From Afipia clevelandensis ATCC 49720 (GTDB lineage Bacteria > Pseudomonadota > Alphaproteobacteria > Rhizobiales > Xanthobacteraceae), in NCBI RefSeq assembly GCF_000336555.1, contig NZ_KB375281.1:1220713-1284712 (forward strand): DNA of 64,000 bases, written 5' to 3'. Position numbers and translations under genes: made by a program. Positions 26,578-36,154 of the stretch are shown piece after piece. The notes below the pieces were generated by a model. That model made no database searches. It worked only from the letters and a program-made list of their open reading frames with translations, and was not told the DNA's origin. The first letter of the stretch is position 1; each line of letters starts with the position of its first letter.

Positions 26578-26772
26578 CTATTTGCAGGTCTTGTCGCGGC
26601 GCTTGTCCGCCAGCCGGCGTTCGCAATAGGTGATGCAGTACTTCCCGCCAGCCTTGGCGCAAGCGGCGGTGCATTTGTCGTAGCTGCAACCCCATGAGTC
26701 GGCGCGGGCGGTGTCCGGCACGGACGCGAACGCCATCACCACCGCAACTGCAATCAATCCCTTGATAAGCAT
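26578..26772 (-). CDS. Small secreted six-cysteine protein
   Basis: 64 residues. The signal peptide (LIKGLIAVAVVMAFASVPDTARA) is followed by a basic mature part of about 40 residues with six cysteines, WGCSYDKCTAACAKAGGKYC and onwards. It resembles a small disulfide-stabilised protein in the periplasm or outside the cell. No family recognised. Together with the eight-cysteine protein at 24395 it forms a dispersed pair. Confidence 0.65.
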   Translation of the reverse strand: MLIKGLIAVAVVMAFASVPDTARADSWGCSYDKCTAACAKAGGKYCITYCERRLADKRRDKTCK

Positions 26773-26949
26773 GCCGGCCTCCCGCGCGGAATTGCGAACG
26801 GGACCGAGCTTACATCAGGCGGAGGCGTTGCAAACTACCCAAACAGACAGCGCCTCCGCTGACCGCACTTTCCGTTTGACCGGCAAGCGTTCGCGGCCGA
26901 AGCTGATCCTTGATCTTTGCCGTGCAGACCCGCCCACGTGAGGATATGC

Positions 26950-27843
26950 ATGCCCGCGTCCATGGATCACCCGCCGGCACCGGGACGAAGGCCAGCCGCG
27001 CTTGCAGCGATGGCCGCCGCCATAACCCTGATGCTGTTCGCTGCACCTGCCGCCGCGCGCGGAAAGTCCAACCAGATTCAATACGAATATGTGCCGCCGA
27101 AGGACCCGGCGCATCAGGCCATTTACGAGCAGATGAAACAAGGCCGCGCGCTTGAGCACCTGCAGGAATTGCTCAGTCCGCTCCGCCTGCCCTATCCGCT
27201 GAAGCTGACGGTCGCGGGCTGCGACGGCGTCCCGAACGCCTGGTACAGCAACGAGGTGGTCAAGGTCTGTTACGAATTGCTGGCGGAGTTTCTGAAGCAC
27301 GCATCGAAGCAGGAACTTCCCATGGGGATTACCCGCGCCGATACCATTCTCGGCCCGGTTCTCGATGTCTTCCTGCATGAGACCGGCCATGCCGTGTATG
27401 ACATGCTGCAGATCCCCATCCTCGGCCGTCAGGAAGACGCCGCCGACCAGTTCGCCGCCTATGTGATGCTTCGGCTGCCGAAGCAGGAGGCCCGCAAGCT
27501 GATCCTCGGCGCGGCCTACGGGTACAATATCCAGATGCCGCAAGGCGAGCGGGTCACCATGGAGGTGGATGCATTCTCAAACGAGCACTCGCTGCCCGCA
27601 CAGCGCGCCTACAACGTCCTGTGCATTGCCTATGGCGCGGACAGCAAGCTGTTTGCCGATGTGGTCGAACTGGAATTCCTGCCGAAGAAACGCGCGGAGA
27701 TCTGCCCTTACGAATACGAAGACCTGACCTTCGCGATGGACAAGCTGATCCGCCCGCATATCGACATGAAGCGCGCCGCGAAGTTTCATGAGGTCTGGGC
27801 GCGAACGGTCACCGCGCGGCGCGAGCGTCTGGCGCGACCCTGA
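26950..27843 (+). CDS. Secreted DUF4344 metallopeptidase-like protein
   Basis: 297 residues from ATG 26950, preceded by GTGAGGA. A signal peptide ends in AAPAAARG near 37. HETGH at 143-147 and the following GRQEDAADQFAAY give the HExxH and downstream acidic zinc-ligand arrangement of a gluzincin-type peptidase. Conserved cysteines (near 91, 107, 222 and 252) suggest disulfides. The family is named for its conserved domain; substrates are unknown. It is probably a periplasmic or secreted peptidase. Confidence 0.83.
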   Translation: MPASMDHPPAPGRRPAALAAMAAAITLMLFAAPAAARGKSNQIQYEYVPPKDPAHQAIYEQMKQGRALEHLQELLSPLRLPYPLKLTVAGCDGVPNAWYSNEVVKVCYELLAEFLKHASKQELPMGITRADTILGPVLDVFLHETGHAVYDMLQIPILGRQEDAADQFAAYVMLRLPKQEARKLILGAAYGYNIQMPQGERVTMEVDAFSNEHSLPAQRAYNVLCIAYGADSKLFADVVELEFLPKKRAEICPYEYEDLTFAMDKLIRPHIDMKRAAKFHEVWARTVTARRERLARP

Positions 27844-27873
27844 GCCGATCGCCGTCTCCTGCGCGGCGCTGTA

Positions 27874-28170
27874 TCACGCTGTCTTGTCGGTGATCTGGCC
27901 GGGGTCCTTGCTGCCGCCGGCCTTGGCCTGCTGCTCGATCAGCTTCTGGATCTTCTCCATCACCGCGCGCTGCGCGTCCGGGTCCATCGCCGCGAACTGT
28001 TCCGGAGTGATACCGAGCTGGCCGAGCATCGCGTCGAACATCTTTTCGGCGGGTGTCTTCTTTGCGTATTCGAGGAATTTCTCCTCAACGCTCTGTGCGC
28101 CGAGCGGCTTGTCCAGCTTGCCCGACGTCATGTTGGCGACGAGCGGTGTTGTTGTGATCGAAATCGACAT
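27874..28170 (-). CDS. Conserved hypothetical protein, C-terminal helical
   Basis: 98 residues from ATG 28170. A short Ser/Thr-rich start is followed by EEKFLEYAKKTPAEKMFDAMLGQLGITPEQFAAMDPDAQ and an amphipathic helix rich in Lys/Glu/Gln. No signal peptide or membrane segment. This looks like a conserved small protein of the Bradyrhizobium group; its role is unknown. It lies 30 nt after the end of the DUF4344 gene, convergently. Confidence 0.7.
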   Translation of the reverse strand: MSISITTTPLVANMTSGKLDKPLGAQSVEEKFLEYAKKTPAEKMFDAMLGQLGITPEQFAAMDPDAQRAVMEKIQKLIEQQAKAGGSKDPGQITDKTA

Positions 28171-28362
28171 GCCTAGCCCCGTTTGAACCCGCCATGGTTC
28201 AGCAAGCCGCATGCCAGACAGCGACAGTCAGAAAGCCGCTATTTTACTGATGAATCCGCACATCCGCGGTGCGCAAAAAATTCCGCGTGCCGCGCGAGAG
28301 AAAAATTTGCCGGGCGGAATTTTCCGCCCGCTGTTTGAAACAGCATGGCGCAGTTTCGGCGT

Positions 28363-28376
28363 TTGATCCGGATCAA
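28363..28376 (+). promoter_or_regulatory. Perfect FNR/FixK box
   Basis: TTGATCCGGATCAA is an exact, fully palindromic TTGAT-N4-ATCAA. Its centre is 61 nt before the ATG at 28431, so an activator at -41.5 would give a leader of about 20 nt containing AGGAGA. Confidence 0.75.
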
Positions 28377-28430
28377 GGGGCGCGTATGGTCTGGCGTGCA
28401 CAAGACAGGATCACATCAGGAGACCCCAAG

Positions 28431-28646
28431 ATGTCCGCATCCGACATCGCCAACCGTCATTTCGCGGCGGCCATCGCCGAAGCCACGGCGTCCGGACAGG
28501 ACGGCGACGGCGTCTGCCGCGCCCTGCTCGGCCTTGTGGTGAACAAGTATCTGGAGACGCGCGGCGTGGCCGATGTCCAGTCCGAGTTGCGCTTTCTGGC
28601 TGACAACTGCGATCCGGACACCGACTTCGCGTTTATGAGGCCTTAA
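28431..28646 (+). CDS. Conserved 71-residue protein behind an FNR/FixK box
   Basis: 71 residues starting MSASDIANRHFAAAIAEA, with AGGAGA ten bases ahead of the ATG. It is soluble and predicted helical, with two cysteines (CRALLGLVVNKYLETRG and DNCDPDTDF). I do not recognise a characterised family. Its promoter carries a perfect FNR/FixK site, so it is probably made under low oxygen. Its stop codon overlaps the stop of the convergent hydroxyacyl-CoA dehydrogenase gene through a shared TTAA. Confidence 0.75.
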   Translation: MSASDIANRHFAAAIAEATASGQDGDGVCRALLGLVVNKYLETRGVADVQSELRFLADNCDPDTDFAFMRP

Positions 28647-29497
28647 GCCTTCGCGTAGTTATAGAAGCCTTGTCCGGTCTTGCGGCCGAGATGACCTGCG
28701 TCGACCATTTCCTTGAGCAGCGGCGCGGGGCGATACTTCGGATCGTTGAAGCCGGTGTAGAACACCTCCATCACCGACAGCATGGTGTCGAGGCCGATCA
28801 TGTCGGCCAGCGCCAGCGGGCCGATCGGGTGGTTGCAGCCGAGCTTCATGCCGGCGTCGATCTCCTCCGCCGAGGCGATGCCTTCCGAGAGCGCGAAGAT
28901 CGCCTCGTTGATCATCGGGCACAGGATGCGGTTGACCGCGAAGCCCGGACTGTTCTTGGCGGTGACCGCGACCTTGCCGACGCGCTGGGCGAAGGCGAGC
29001 GCCTTGGCATGCGTATCGTCGGAGGTCTGCAGACCGCGGATCAGTTCGAGAAGCTGCATCACCGGCACCGGATTGAAGAAGTGCATGCCGATGAAACGGT
29101 CCGGACGGTCGGTCGCCGCCGCAAGGCGCGTCACCGAGATCGACGAGGTGTTGGTGGCGACCAGCGCGCGCGGCTGAAGGTTGGCGCAGAGGTCCTTCAG
29201 GATCTTGATCTTGAGGTCTTCGTTCTCGGTGGCGGCCTCGATCACGAGATCGCAGGAGGACAGCTTGGATTTGTCGGTGGTGCCGTTGATGCGCTTCAGC
29301 GCAGCGTCTCGGTCGCCCGCGCTCATCTTCTCCTTCTTGACAAGACGGTCGAGGCTGCCGCCGATGGTCGCAACACCGCGCGAAACGGCGGCGTCGGAAA
29401 TGTCCACCATCACGACCTGGAGGCCCGCCGCAGCGCAAATCTGCGCAATGCCGTTGCCCATGGTGCCGGCGCCGATAATGCCAACCGTTTCAATCAT
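28643..29497 (-). CDS. 3-hydroxybutyryl-CoA dehydrogenase
   Basis: 284 residues, typical length. The N-terminal NAD-binding loop is GIIGAGTMGNGIAQI. Catalytic-domain motifs include ATNTSSISVTRLA, GMHFFNPVPVMQLLE with the catalytic His, NSPGFAVNRIL, and a C-terminal LGRKTGQGFYNY. It interconverts acetoacetyl-CoA and 3-hydroxybutyryl-CoA (beta-oxidation, polyhydroxybutyrate or butanoate metabolism). hbd or paaH could be used as the name, but the physiological pathway is not clear from the neighbours. Confidence 0.93.
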   Translation of the reverse strand: MIETVGIIGAGTMGNGIAQICAAAGLQVVMVDISDAAVSRGVATIGGSLDRLVKKEKMSAGDRDAALKRINGTTDKSKLSSCDLVIEAATENEDLKIKILKDLCANLQPRALVATNTSSISVTRLAAATDRPDRFIGMHFFNPVPVMQLLELIRGLQTSDDTHAKALAFAQRVGKVAVTAKNSPGFAVNRILCPMINEAIFALSEGIASAEEIDAGMKLGCNHPIGPLALADMIGLDTMLSVMEVFYTGFNDPKYRPAPLLKEMVDAGHLGRKTGQGFYNYAKA

Positions 29498-29673
29498 GTC
29501 CCGCGTCCTTTCAATGCTTCAATTCAGGGGCGAATGGCCCTCATGGGCCTGCCCGCGTCTTCCATGGACCGGGTATCTACTCCGCCCCGACCGGCGGCGC
29601 TACAGCTAACAGGCCTCCGAAGGGTCCCCGTCCCGGCGTCGAACCGGCCCGCCCGTCGTGCCCACCAACCGGT

Positions 29674-30150
29674 ATGATGATTATCCCACCCGATCCATTG
29701 CCCCTGACACCAACGACCGCGCGGCTGATCGCCGAGGCCGCCACGCTGCCGCTGCGGGATGCGGCGTTTGCGCTGTGGTGGCAGCGATCGACGTTCATCC
29801 GCGAGGGAGAAGCAGCGAGCCCGCAAGACCTCAGTAACCGGGCGGACGCCATCGTCTACGGACAGATGCTTGCGGACGCTCTGGCACAGGATCGCATCGC
29901 GGCACCGGGCAGCGGCGCTATCCTGCGCCTGCGGCGCGCGCATCCGCTCGCGAATGATGCAGAACTGCGCGATGTCATCCTGGCCGTCGTCAAGTTCGAC
30001 GACGACTGCAACAGGTTCTTCGCCAACGACAGCACCGACTACTGGCAACAGGTGGAGCGCGCCGTTGACCGCGCGAGCCGGTTGTCGCCGGGCTATCTCG
30101 GGACGACGCTGCGCCATACGCGGTATCAGTTGGCGAAAAGCATGCGCTAG
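29674..30150 (+). CDS. Hypothetical protein
   Basis: 158 residues from ATG 29674 (a second ATG follows at 29677). No signal peptide or membrane segment. It is mostly helical and rich in Ala, Arg and Asp, with RDVILAVVKFDDDCNRFF and LSPGYLGTTLRHTRYQLAKSM as the most conserved-looking parts. I do not recognise a family. It converges on the VOC-family gene with 12 nt between stops. The 176-nt gap before it holds no feature I can support. Confidence 0.6.
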   Translation: MMIIPPDPLPLTPTTARLIAEAATLPLRDAAFALWWQRSTFIREGEAASPQDLSNRADAIVYGQMLADALAQDRIAAPGSGAILRLRRAHPLANDAELRDVILAVVKFDDDCNRFFANDSTDYWQQVERAVDRASRLSPGYLGTTLRHTRYQLAKSMR

Positions 30151-30162
30151 CCGCTTCGCAAC

Positions 30163-30825
30163 TTATATCGGCAGTGTCGTCCCTGCCTGCTCCGCAACAA
30201 TGTAAGAAGCATACCAGTCCGGCCAGTTATCATCGTGCTTGCCGCCGTTGCGCTTTTCGTGTTCGCCATGCGCCGCCGCGGCGCGCCGGAGCGCGGCCGC
30301 AAGGTCGGCAGAGGACGCAAACGTGGTGTCGCCTTCAACACGGCCGGGAAGCCGTCCGGTGATTTCCTGAAACAGCCAGCCGTTGCCGTCCGGATCGTTG
30401 AACGATGCGAACGAGCGATAGCTGCTGCGATCAGGGTCCGGACCCGCAACGCGAACCCGCCCGAACAGGTAAGGTTCATCCGCGCCGACATAGGCATTGC
30501 CGGCTCCGTGAAATAGCTCGCTGACCTTGACACCGCGCCCGAGCAGATCGTTACGGGCAGACTCGATGTCGGAAACGATGAGATAGAGTCCCTTGGCAGA
30601 CCCCGGGGCCGCGGCGGTGACGTTCTTGCCGAAGATGACCGAGCATCCGGAGCTCGGCGGCGTGAATTGAATCACCCGAAAGTCGTCGCCGGAAGCGAAA
30701 TCGGCATCCAGCCGCCATCCGAGCGAACTGTAAAAGCTCTTGGCGCGGTCAACGTCCGATACGGGGATCACGACAATTTCGAGTTTCATGTCAGTTCCGC
30801 GCGTGGCGGCTTCCGGACTGCTCAT
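30163..30825 (-). CDS. VOC-family (glyoxalase/bleomycin-resistance-like) protein
   Basis: 220 residues from ATG 30825, which has GAGGGA upstream. The first 140 residues form the VOC fold: IVVIPVSDVDRAKSFYSSLGWRLD, then DDFRVIQFTPPSSGCSVIFG, and SFNDPDGNGWLFQEI with the metal-ligand glutamate. The C-terminal part after about 160 is hydrophilic (EHEKRNGGKHDDNWPDWYASYI). Substrate unknown. Members range from isomerases to antibiotic-binding proteins. Confidence 0.82.
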   Translation of the reverse strand: MSSPEAATRGTDMKLEIVVIPVSDVDRAKSFYSSLGWRLDADFASGDDFRVIQFTPPSSGCSVIFGKNVTAAAPGSAKGLYLIVSDIESARNDLLGRGVKVSELFHGAGNAYVGADEPYLFGRVRVAGPDPDRSSYRSFASFNDPDGNGWLFQEITGRLPGRVEGDTTFASSADLAAALRRAAAAHGEHEKRNGGKHDDNWPDWYASYIVAEQAGTTLPI

Positions 30826-30928
30826 GCTGGACTCCCTCGGTTGCGGACTATGAGAAGCACATCTGAGAGTACGGAGAACTTATCCTACGTCGGTGTGATA
30901 TCGCACGTTCAATATGGCGGCGTATACC

Positions 30929-32428
30929 TCAATACGCGATGCCGAGTTCATCGTAGAGATTGCGCAGCACCGCAGGCAGCGCCTCGGGCAAATCTTCCGC
31001 GATCAAACCGGGGCCAACCTCCTGCCCCGCCTCGCCATGCATCCAGGCGCCGATGCAGGCCGCCTCGAACGCCGGCACGCGCTGCGCCAGCATGCCGCCG
31101 GCGATCCCCGCCAGCACATCGCCAGATCCCGCCGTCGCCAGCCATGGCGGCGCGTTGGCCGTGATCGCCGCGCGGCCATCGGGAGCGGCGATCACGGTGT
31201 CGGCCCCTTTCAGCAGCACCACCGCGCCGGACTGAACCGCGGCTAGCCGCGCCCGTTCAAGTTTCGAGGCATGTGGATGGCTGGATGCCAACGCGCTGAA
31301 CAGCCGCGCGAATTCGCCGTCATGCGGGGTGAGGACAACCTGTGGATCGCTCCGGTTTTTGATCGCCGTAAAAAGTGCCTGCGGATCGTCCGTGAAACTC
31401 GTGAGCGCATCCGCATCGAGCACCACACTTCGCTGCGCGTGGAGCGCCGCAAGCACCATCTCCCGTGTCCGTTCGCCGACGCCGGATGCCGGTCCGATCA
31501 CGCAGGCGTTGAGCCGCTTGTCCGCGAGCAGCTCCGCAAACTGCCGCGCGCTGTCCGTCTCGCGCACCATCACCGCCGTCAGCGCGGCGGCATTCACCGC
31601 CAGCGCGTCGCGCGGCGACGCCACAGTGACAAGGCCCGCGCCGGCGCGCAGAGCCGCACGCGCGGAGAGACGCGCGGCTCCGGTTGAGGTCAGATCGCCG
31701 GACACGACCACCGCATGGCCGCGGGCGTACTTGTGTCCGTCCGCCTGCGGCGACGGGAAAATGTCGGCCCACAGTTCCGGCACATTCTCGAAGGTCTTCG
31801 GCGCGATGGTGTCCAGCACATCCGCGTCGATGCCGATGTCGGCCACCTCGACCTCGCCGCAATGAATCCGTCCCGGCAGCAACAGGTGTCCCGGCTTGCG
31901 TCGGAAGAAGGTGACAGTGGCGGACGCCTCCACCGCGATGCCCATCACCTCGCCGGTGTCGCCATTGATGCCGCTCGGCAGATCGACGGCGAGGATCGGC
32001 GCGCCGCTGGCGTTCATTGCCGCGATCATTGCAAAAGGATCGCCCTTCACCGGACGATTCAGCCCCGCCCCGAACAGCGCATCAATGATCAGGTTGGGCC
32101 TCACCAGCGCTGCCGGATCGCATGGCAGGACCTCGCCGGTCCATTGCGCGGATGCCAGCGCCGCGTCGCCCGTCAGCGTGGCGCGGTCACACAGCAGGAT
32201 CACGGATACCTCGCGCCCCCGCGCCGCCAGGTCCGCCCCAGCCACGAACCCCTCGCCCCCATTGGTGCCGCGTCCGGCCACGACGACGATGCGGCCGCGC
32301 CCGGCCATCGCCCCCGCGACCTCCGCCACCGCCCGTCCGGCGCTGCGCATCAGCGCAAACCCGGGGGTGCCACCCGCGATCGCGGCCTGGTCCGCTGCCG
32401 TCATCTCCGAGACCGTCAGGATTTCCAT
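30929..32428 (-). CDS. nnrD: Bifunctional NAD(P)H-hydrate epimerase / ADP-dependent dehydratase
   Basis: About 499 residues. The N-terminal epimerase domain (YjeF_N) has MEILTVSEM, GRGTNGGEGFVAGADLA and DALFGAGL. The C-terminal ribokinase-like dehydratase domain has VLTPHDGEFARLF and the TAGSGDVLAGIAGG phosphate-binding loop. It repairs hydrated NAD(P)H, first epimerising R-NAD(P)HX and then dehydrating the S form with ADP. ATG 32428 starts the conserved part; an ATG at 32467 would add 13 residues. It is divergent from glnB, an arrangement common in this family. Confidence 0.93.
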   Translation of the reverse strand: MEILTVSEMTAADQAAIAGGTPGFALMRSAGRAVAEVAGAMAGRGRIVVVAGRGTNGGEGFVAGADLAARGREVSVILLCDRATLTGDAALASAQWTGEVLPCDPAALVRPNLIIDALFGAGLNRPVKGDPFAMIAAMNASGAPILAVDLPSGINGDTGEVMGIAVEASATVTFFRRKPGHLLLPGRIHCGEVEVADIGIDADVLDTIAPKTFENVPELWADIFPSPQADGHKYARGHAVVVSGDLTSTGAARLSARAALRAGAGLVTVASPRDALAVNAAALTAVMVRETDSARQFAELLADKRLNACVIGPASGVGERTREMVLAALHAQRSVVLDADALTSFTDDPQALFTAIKNRSDPQVVLTPHDGEFARLFSALASSHPHASKLERARLAAVQSGAVVLLKGADTVIAAPDGRAAITANAPPWLATAGSGDVLAGIAGGMLAQRVPAFEAACIGAWMHGEAGQEVGPGLIAEDLPEALPAVLRNLYDELGIAY

Positions 32429-32613
32429 GCGCCGTTTGTCCGTTTGCTTCGCCTCATCCAGAGGCAATGTGATGGGGGAGAAAGCCGATCGTCAGTCTAT
32501 TTATTGTGCAATTGCCTAATTCATGGACTTTCACTCTGATGGCATTCGCCGCACAAAGAGGCAAAGTCACCGCTAACGGAATGATATCGTTGTTCAATTC
32601 CATGTCTTAATAA

Positions 32614-33153
<540 letters not shown>

Positions 33154-33325
33154 GCCCTTCCGGCATTCTTGCCCGGTATTGCGGCACGGCCGGGCTTGAC
33201 CGGCAGCCATTTTATGCCACGAACTTAGCCCGCCACGACACGGGGCCTCCTTGGGCGGCCCCATCACCAGAATTAACGTCCCAAACCACGACGACCATCA
33301 CGACACCAAGCCATAAGGGGTATTC

Positions 33326-34735
33326 ATGAAGACCGCCAAAGACGTCCTCAAGTCGATCAAGGACAACGACGTCAAGTACGTCGATCTGCGTTTCACCGAT
33401 CCGCGCGGCAAGTGGCAGCATGTCACCTTCGATGTCTCGATGATCGACGAAGACATCTTCGCCGAAGGCACGATGTTCGACGGCTCCTCGATCGCCGGCT
33501 GGAAGGCGATCAACGAGTCCGACATGACCCTGATGCCGGACCCCACCACCGCGTCCATCGACCCGTTCTTCGCCGAGACCACCATGGTCATCGTCTGCGA
33601 CATTCTCGAGCCGTCGACCGGCGAGCCCTACAACCGCGACCCGCGCGGCATCGCCAAGAAGGCGGAAGCCCAGGTCAAGGCGATGGGCGTGGGTGATACC
33701 GTGTTCGTCGGCCCGGAAGCCGAATTCTTCGTGTTCGACGACGTGCGCTACTCGGCAACGCCTTACAACACCGGCTTCAGGCTGGACTCGTCCGAACTGC
33801 CGACCAACTCGGACACCGAGTATGAAGGCGGAAACCTCGGCCACCGCATCCGCACCAAGGGCGGCTACTTCCCGGTTCCGCCGCAGGACTCGGTGCAGGA
33901 CATGCGCTCGGAAATGCTCGGCTCGATGGCCAAGATGGGCGTCAAGGTCGAGAAGCATCACCACGAAGTGGCGTCGGCCCAGCACGAACTCGGCATGAAG
34001 TTCGACACGCTGACCCACATGGCCGACCAGATGCAGGTCTACAAGTACTGCATCCATCAGGTCGCCCACATCTACGGCAAGACCGCCACCTTCATGCCGA
34101 AGCCCGTCTATGGCGACAACGGCTCGGGCATGCACGTCCACCAGTCGATCTGGAAGGACGGCAAGCCGACCTTCGCCGGCAACAAGTATGCCGACCTCTC
34201 CGAGACCTGCCTCCACTATATCGGCGGCATTATCAAGCACGCCAAGGCCATCAACGCCTTCACCAACCCGTCGACCAACTCCTACAAGCGTCTGGTCCCG
34301 GGCTATGAAGCGCCGGTGCTGCTCGCCTACTCGGCGCGCAACCGCTCGGCCTCCTGCCGCATCCCCTACACGACCTCGCCGAAGGCGAAGCGCGTTGAGG
34401 TGCGTTTCCCGGATCCGATGGCGAACCCGTATCTCGCCTTCGCGGCGATGCTGATGGCCGGCCTCGACGGCATCAAGAACAAGATCGACCCGGGTCCGGC
34501 GATGGACAAGGATCTGTATGATCTGCCGAAGGAAGAACTGAAGACCATTCCGACGGTGTGCGGCAGCTTGCGCGAAGCCCTCGAAAGCCTCGACAAGGAC
34601 CGCGCATTCCTCAAGGCCGGCGGCGTGTTCGACGACGACTTCATCGACAGCTTCATCGAGTTGAAGATGACCGAAGTCGAGCGCTTCGAGATGACCCCGC
34701 ATCCGGTCGAGTTCGACATGTACTATTCGCAGTAA
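33326..34735 (+). CDS. glnA: Glutamine synthetase type I
   Basis: 469 residues, full length for GSI-beta. [17 protein letters not shown], the metal-binding [19 protein letters not shown] and [13 protein letters not shown] are all present. Tyr398 in MDKDLYDLP is the adenylylation site, so activity is controlled by GlnE together with P-II. It makes glutamine from glutamate, ammonia and ATP. The gap to glnB contains GC-rich hairpins (for example GGGGCC / GGCCCC at 33242-33262) but no gene, so a glnBA transcript plus a separate glnA promoter are both possible. Confidence 0.97.
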   Translation: MKTAKDVLKSIKDNDVKYVDLRFTDPRGKWQHVTFDVSMIDEDIFAEGTMFDGSSIAGWKAINESDMTLMPDPTTASIDPFFAETTMVIVCDILEPSTGEPYNRDPRGIAKKAEAQVKAMGVGDTVFVGPEAEFFVFDDVRYSATPYNTGFRLDSSELPTNSDTEYEGGNLGHRIRTKGGYFPVPPQDSVQDMRSEMLGSMAKMGVKVEKHHHEVASAQHELGMKFDTLTHMADQMQVYKYCIHQVAHIYGKTATFMPKPVYGDNGSGMHVHQSIWKDGKPTFAGNKYADLSETCLHYIGGIIKHAKAINAFTNPSTNSYKRLVPGYEAPVLLAYSARNRSASCRIPYTTSPKAKRVEVRFPDPMANPYLAFAAMLMAGLDGIKNKIDPGPAMDKDLYDLPKEELKTIPTVCGSLREALESLDKDRAFLKAGGVFDDDFIDSFIELKMTEVERFEMTPHPVEFDMYYSQ

Positions 34736-34760
34736 GCTGATTTCAGCTCATGCAAATGAA

Positions 34761-34788
34761 AGCCGCTCCGAAAGGGGCGGCTTTTTTT
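34761..34788 (+). terminator. glnA terminator
   Basis: AGCCGCTCC / GGGGCGGCT stem (one G-T pair), GAAA loop and a run of seven T, 25 nt after the stop. Confidence 0.9.
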
Positions 34789-34807
34789 GTTTGAGATTTT
34801 GCTGTGG

Positions 34808-35689
34808 TCAGAAAACCAGTGAGCGATGAAGCGTTGCGCCGGCCCATGCCCCATCAGCAACCGCGAGCGATACCGAATGTGGCACCCGCGCCGTGTCACC
34901 ACAGGCAAAAGCACCGGCAACACTTGTTTCCTTCATGTCATCGGTTTGCACCTGCGTGCCAAACGGTGTTTCGGCGAGCGCGCAGCCAAGCCCCGCTGCG
35001 ATCGGCGTCGAAGGTGCATTGCGCGATGCTGTAAACAAGCCCGCGAATGCAAGTCGCCGCCCATCGGCAAGAATGACATCAGCATGGCCATCAAGCCGGC
35101 GGATGGGCGCTTCCTCGATCGTGACTTTGCGCGCAACCAGATCGGCACGCACAGCACCATCGAGCGTAACAAGTCCGTTAGTCAGGAATGTCGTAACACC
35201 CCATTCCGGTATTAGTTGCGCCTGATGCACGGACATCGGCCCGGTCGCGATCACGCCGATGTGGCCCTGATCAAGCTCATAGCCGTGACAATAAGGGCAA
35301 TGAAAGACGCTTTTACCCCAGCGTTCCGCCAGTCCTTCAATCTCGGGAAGCGAGTCGCTCACGCCAGTTGCAAACAGAACTCTTCGGCCTTCGTGTCGGG
35401 AGCCCTTTGCTGTCATGACAGCGAAAGCATCTTTTTGCCCTATGACCTGCTCGGCTTCGTCTTCGATCCACGTTAACGTCGGATAGGCCTGAAGCTGCGC
35501 GCGTGCGGTGCGGGCAATCTCGGCCGGATCCACGCCATCCTGACCGAGAAAGCCATGAGCATGCCGCGCAAACCGGTTACGGCGAAGTCCAGCGTCAACG
35601 ACCAGAACACTTCTCCGGGCACGAAGAAGCTGAAGGGAAGCAGCCATCCCGGCGTAGCTACCGCCGACGACGATGACATCGTGTTGCAT
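34808..35689 (-). CDS. Thioredoxin-reductase-like FAD/NAD(P) oxidoreductase
   Basis: 293 residues from ATG 35689, starting MQHDVIVVGGSYAGMAASLQL with the FAD-binding GxGxxG-type loop (here VGGSYAG). The redox motif CPYC sits in FHCPYCHGYE, as in thioredoxin reductases. The C-terminal GAFACGDTARVPHSVSLAVADG binds FAD. The NADP loop is degenerate (GVIATGPMSV), which is common in this short family, so the electron donor is uncertain. It starts two bases after the stop of an Rrf2-type regulator and is probably controlled by it. Confidence 0.85.
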   Translation of the reverse strand: MQHDVIVVGGSYAGMAASLQLLRARRSVLVVDAGLRRNRFARHAHGFLGQDGVDPAEIARTARAQLQAYPTLTWIEDEAEQVIGQKDAFAVMTAKGSRHEGRRVLFATGVSDSLPEIEGLAERWGKSVFHCPYCHGYELDQGHIGVIATGPMSVHQAQLIPEWGVTTFLTNGLVTLDGAVRADLVARKVTIEEAPIRRLDGHADVILADGRRLAFAGLFTASRNAPSTPIAAGLGCALAETPFGTQVQTDDMKETSVAGAFACGDTARVPHSVSLAVADGAWAGATLHRSLVF

Positions 35690-35691
35690 TG

Positions 35692-36135
35692 TTATCCTTT
35701 CTGAGGCCGCCGCGCCGCGTGACGTCGGCTGAAGTCCGCCGCAAGGCTTGCCAGTGTGACATGAGCAAAACGTTCGAGTAACAACGCTTCGGCATCGGTG
35801 AAGGCCTGATCCAGCGCCGCGTTGACGACCTGCTCCACGAGGCAATCCGGCGTCTCATTGCGGTTACCGATCGCGAACACAGCAGGCTCGCCCAGCACCT
35901 GATGCAGATCGCGCAGAGTCACCGCATGCAAATCGGTACTGATGCGCCAGCCGCCTGCATGACCGCGCGCCGACGCCACTATTCCCGCTTCGCGCAACAG
36001 CCCCATCGTGCGCCTCACCACGACGGGGTTGGTGCACATGCATTCGGCGAGTTTTTCCGATGTCATCGGCTCTTCGCCCTCGGCCATGTGCAGAAGCACA
36101 TGTAAAACGGAGGAAAGGCGGCTATCTCTTCTCAT
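35692..36135 (-). CDS. Rrf2-family transcriptional regulator
   Basis: 147 residues from ATG 36135. A winged-helix N-terminus ([61 protein letters not shown]) is followed by a helical dimerisation segment. Iron-sulfur Rrf2 proteins such as IscR and NsrR carry three clustered cysteines; here only one cysteine (ETPDCLVEQ) is in that region. It is therefore more like YwnA/CymR-type members without a cluster. It is the first gene of a two-gene operon with the oxidoreductase and probably represses it. The candidate operator overlaps its start codon. Confidence 0.88.
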   Translation of the reverse strand: [147 protein letters not shown]

Positions 36136-36154
36136 GTAACTTCTATTATTACAT
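36134..36154 (-). promoter_or_regulatory. Palindromic operator overlapping the Rrf2 start codon
   Basis: ATGTAA-N9-TTACAT is a perfect 6-bp inverted repeat covering the ATG. A wider pair, AACTTC (36138) and GAAGTT (36163), surrounds it. The AT-rich stretch TACATATATA also provides a likely -10 region. The placement fits autorepression. Confidence 0.55.
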
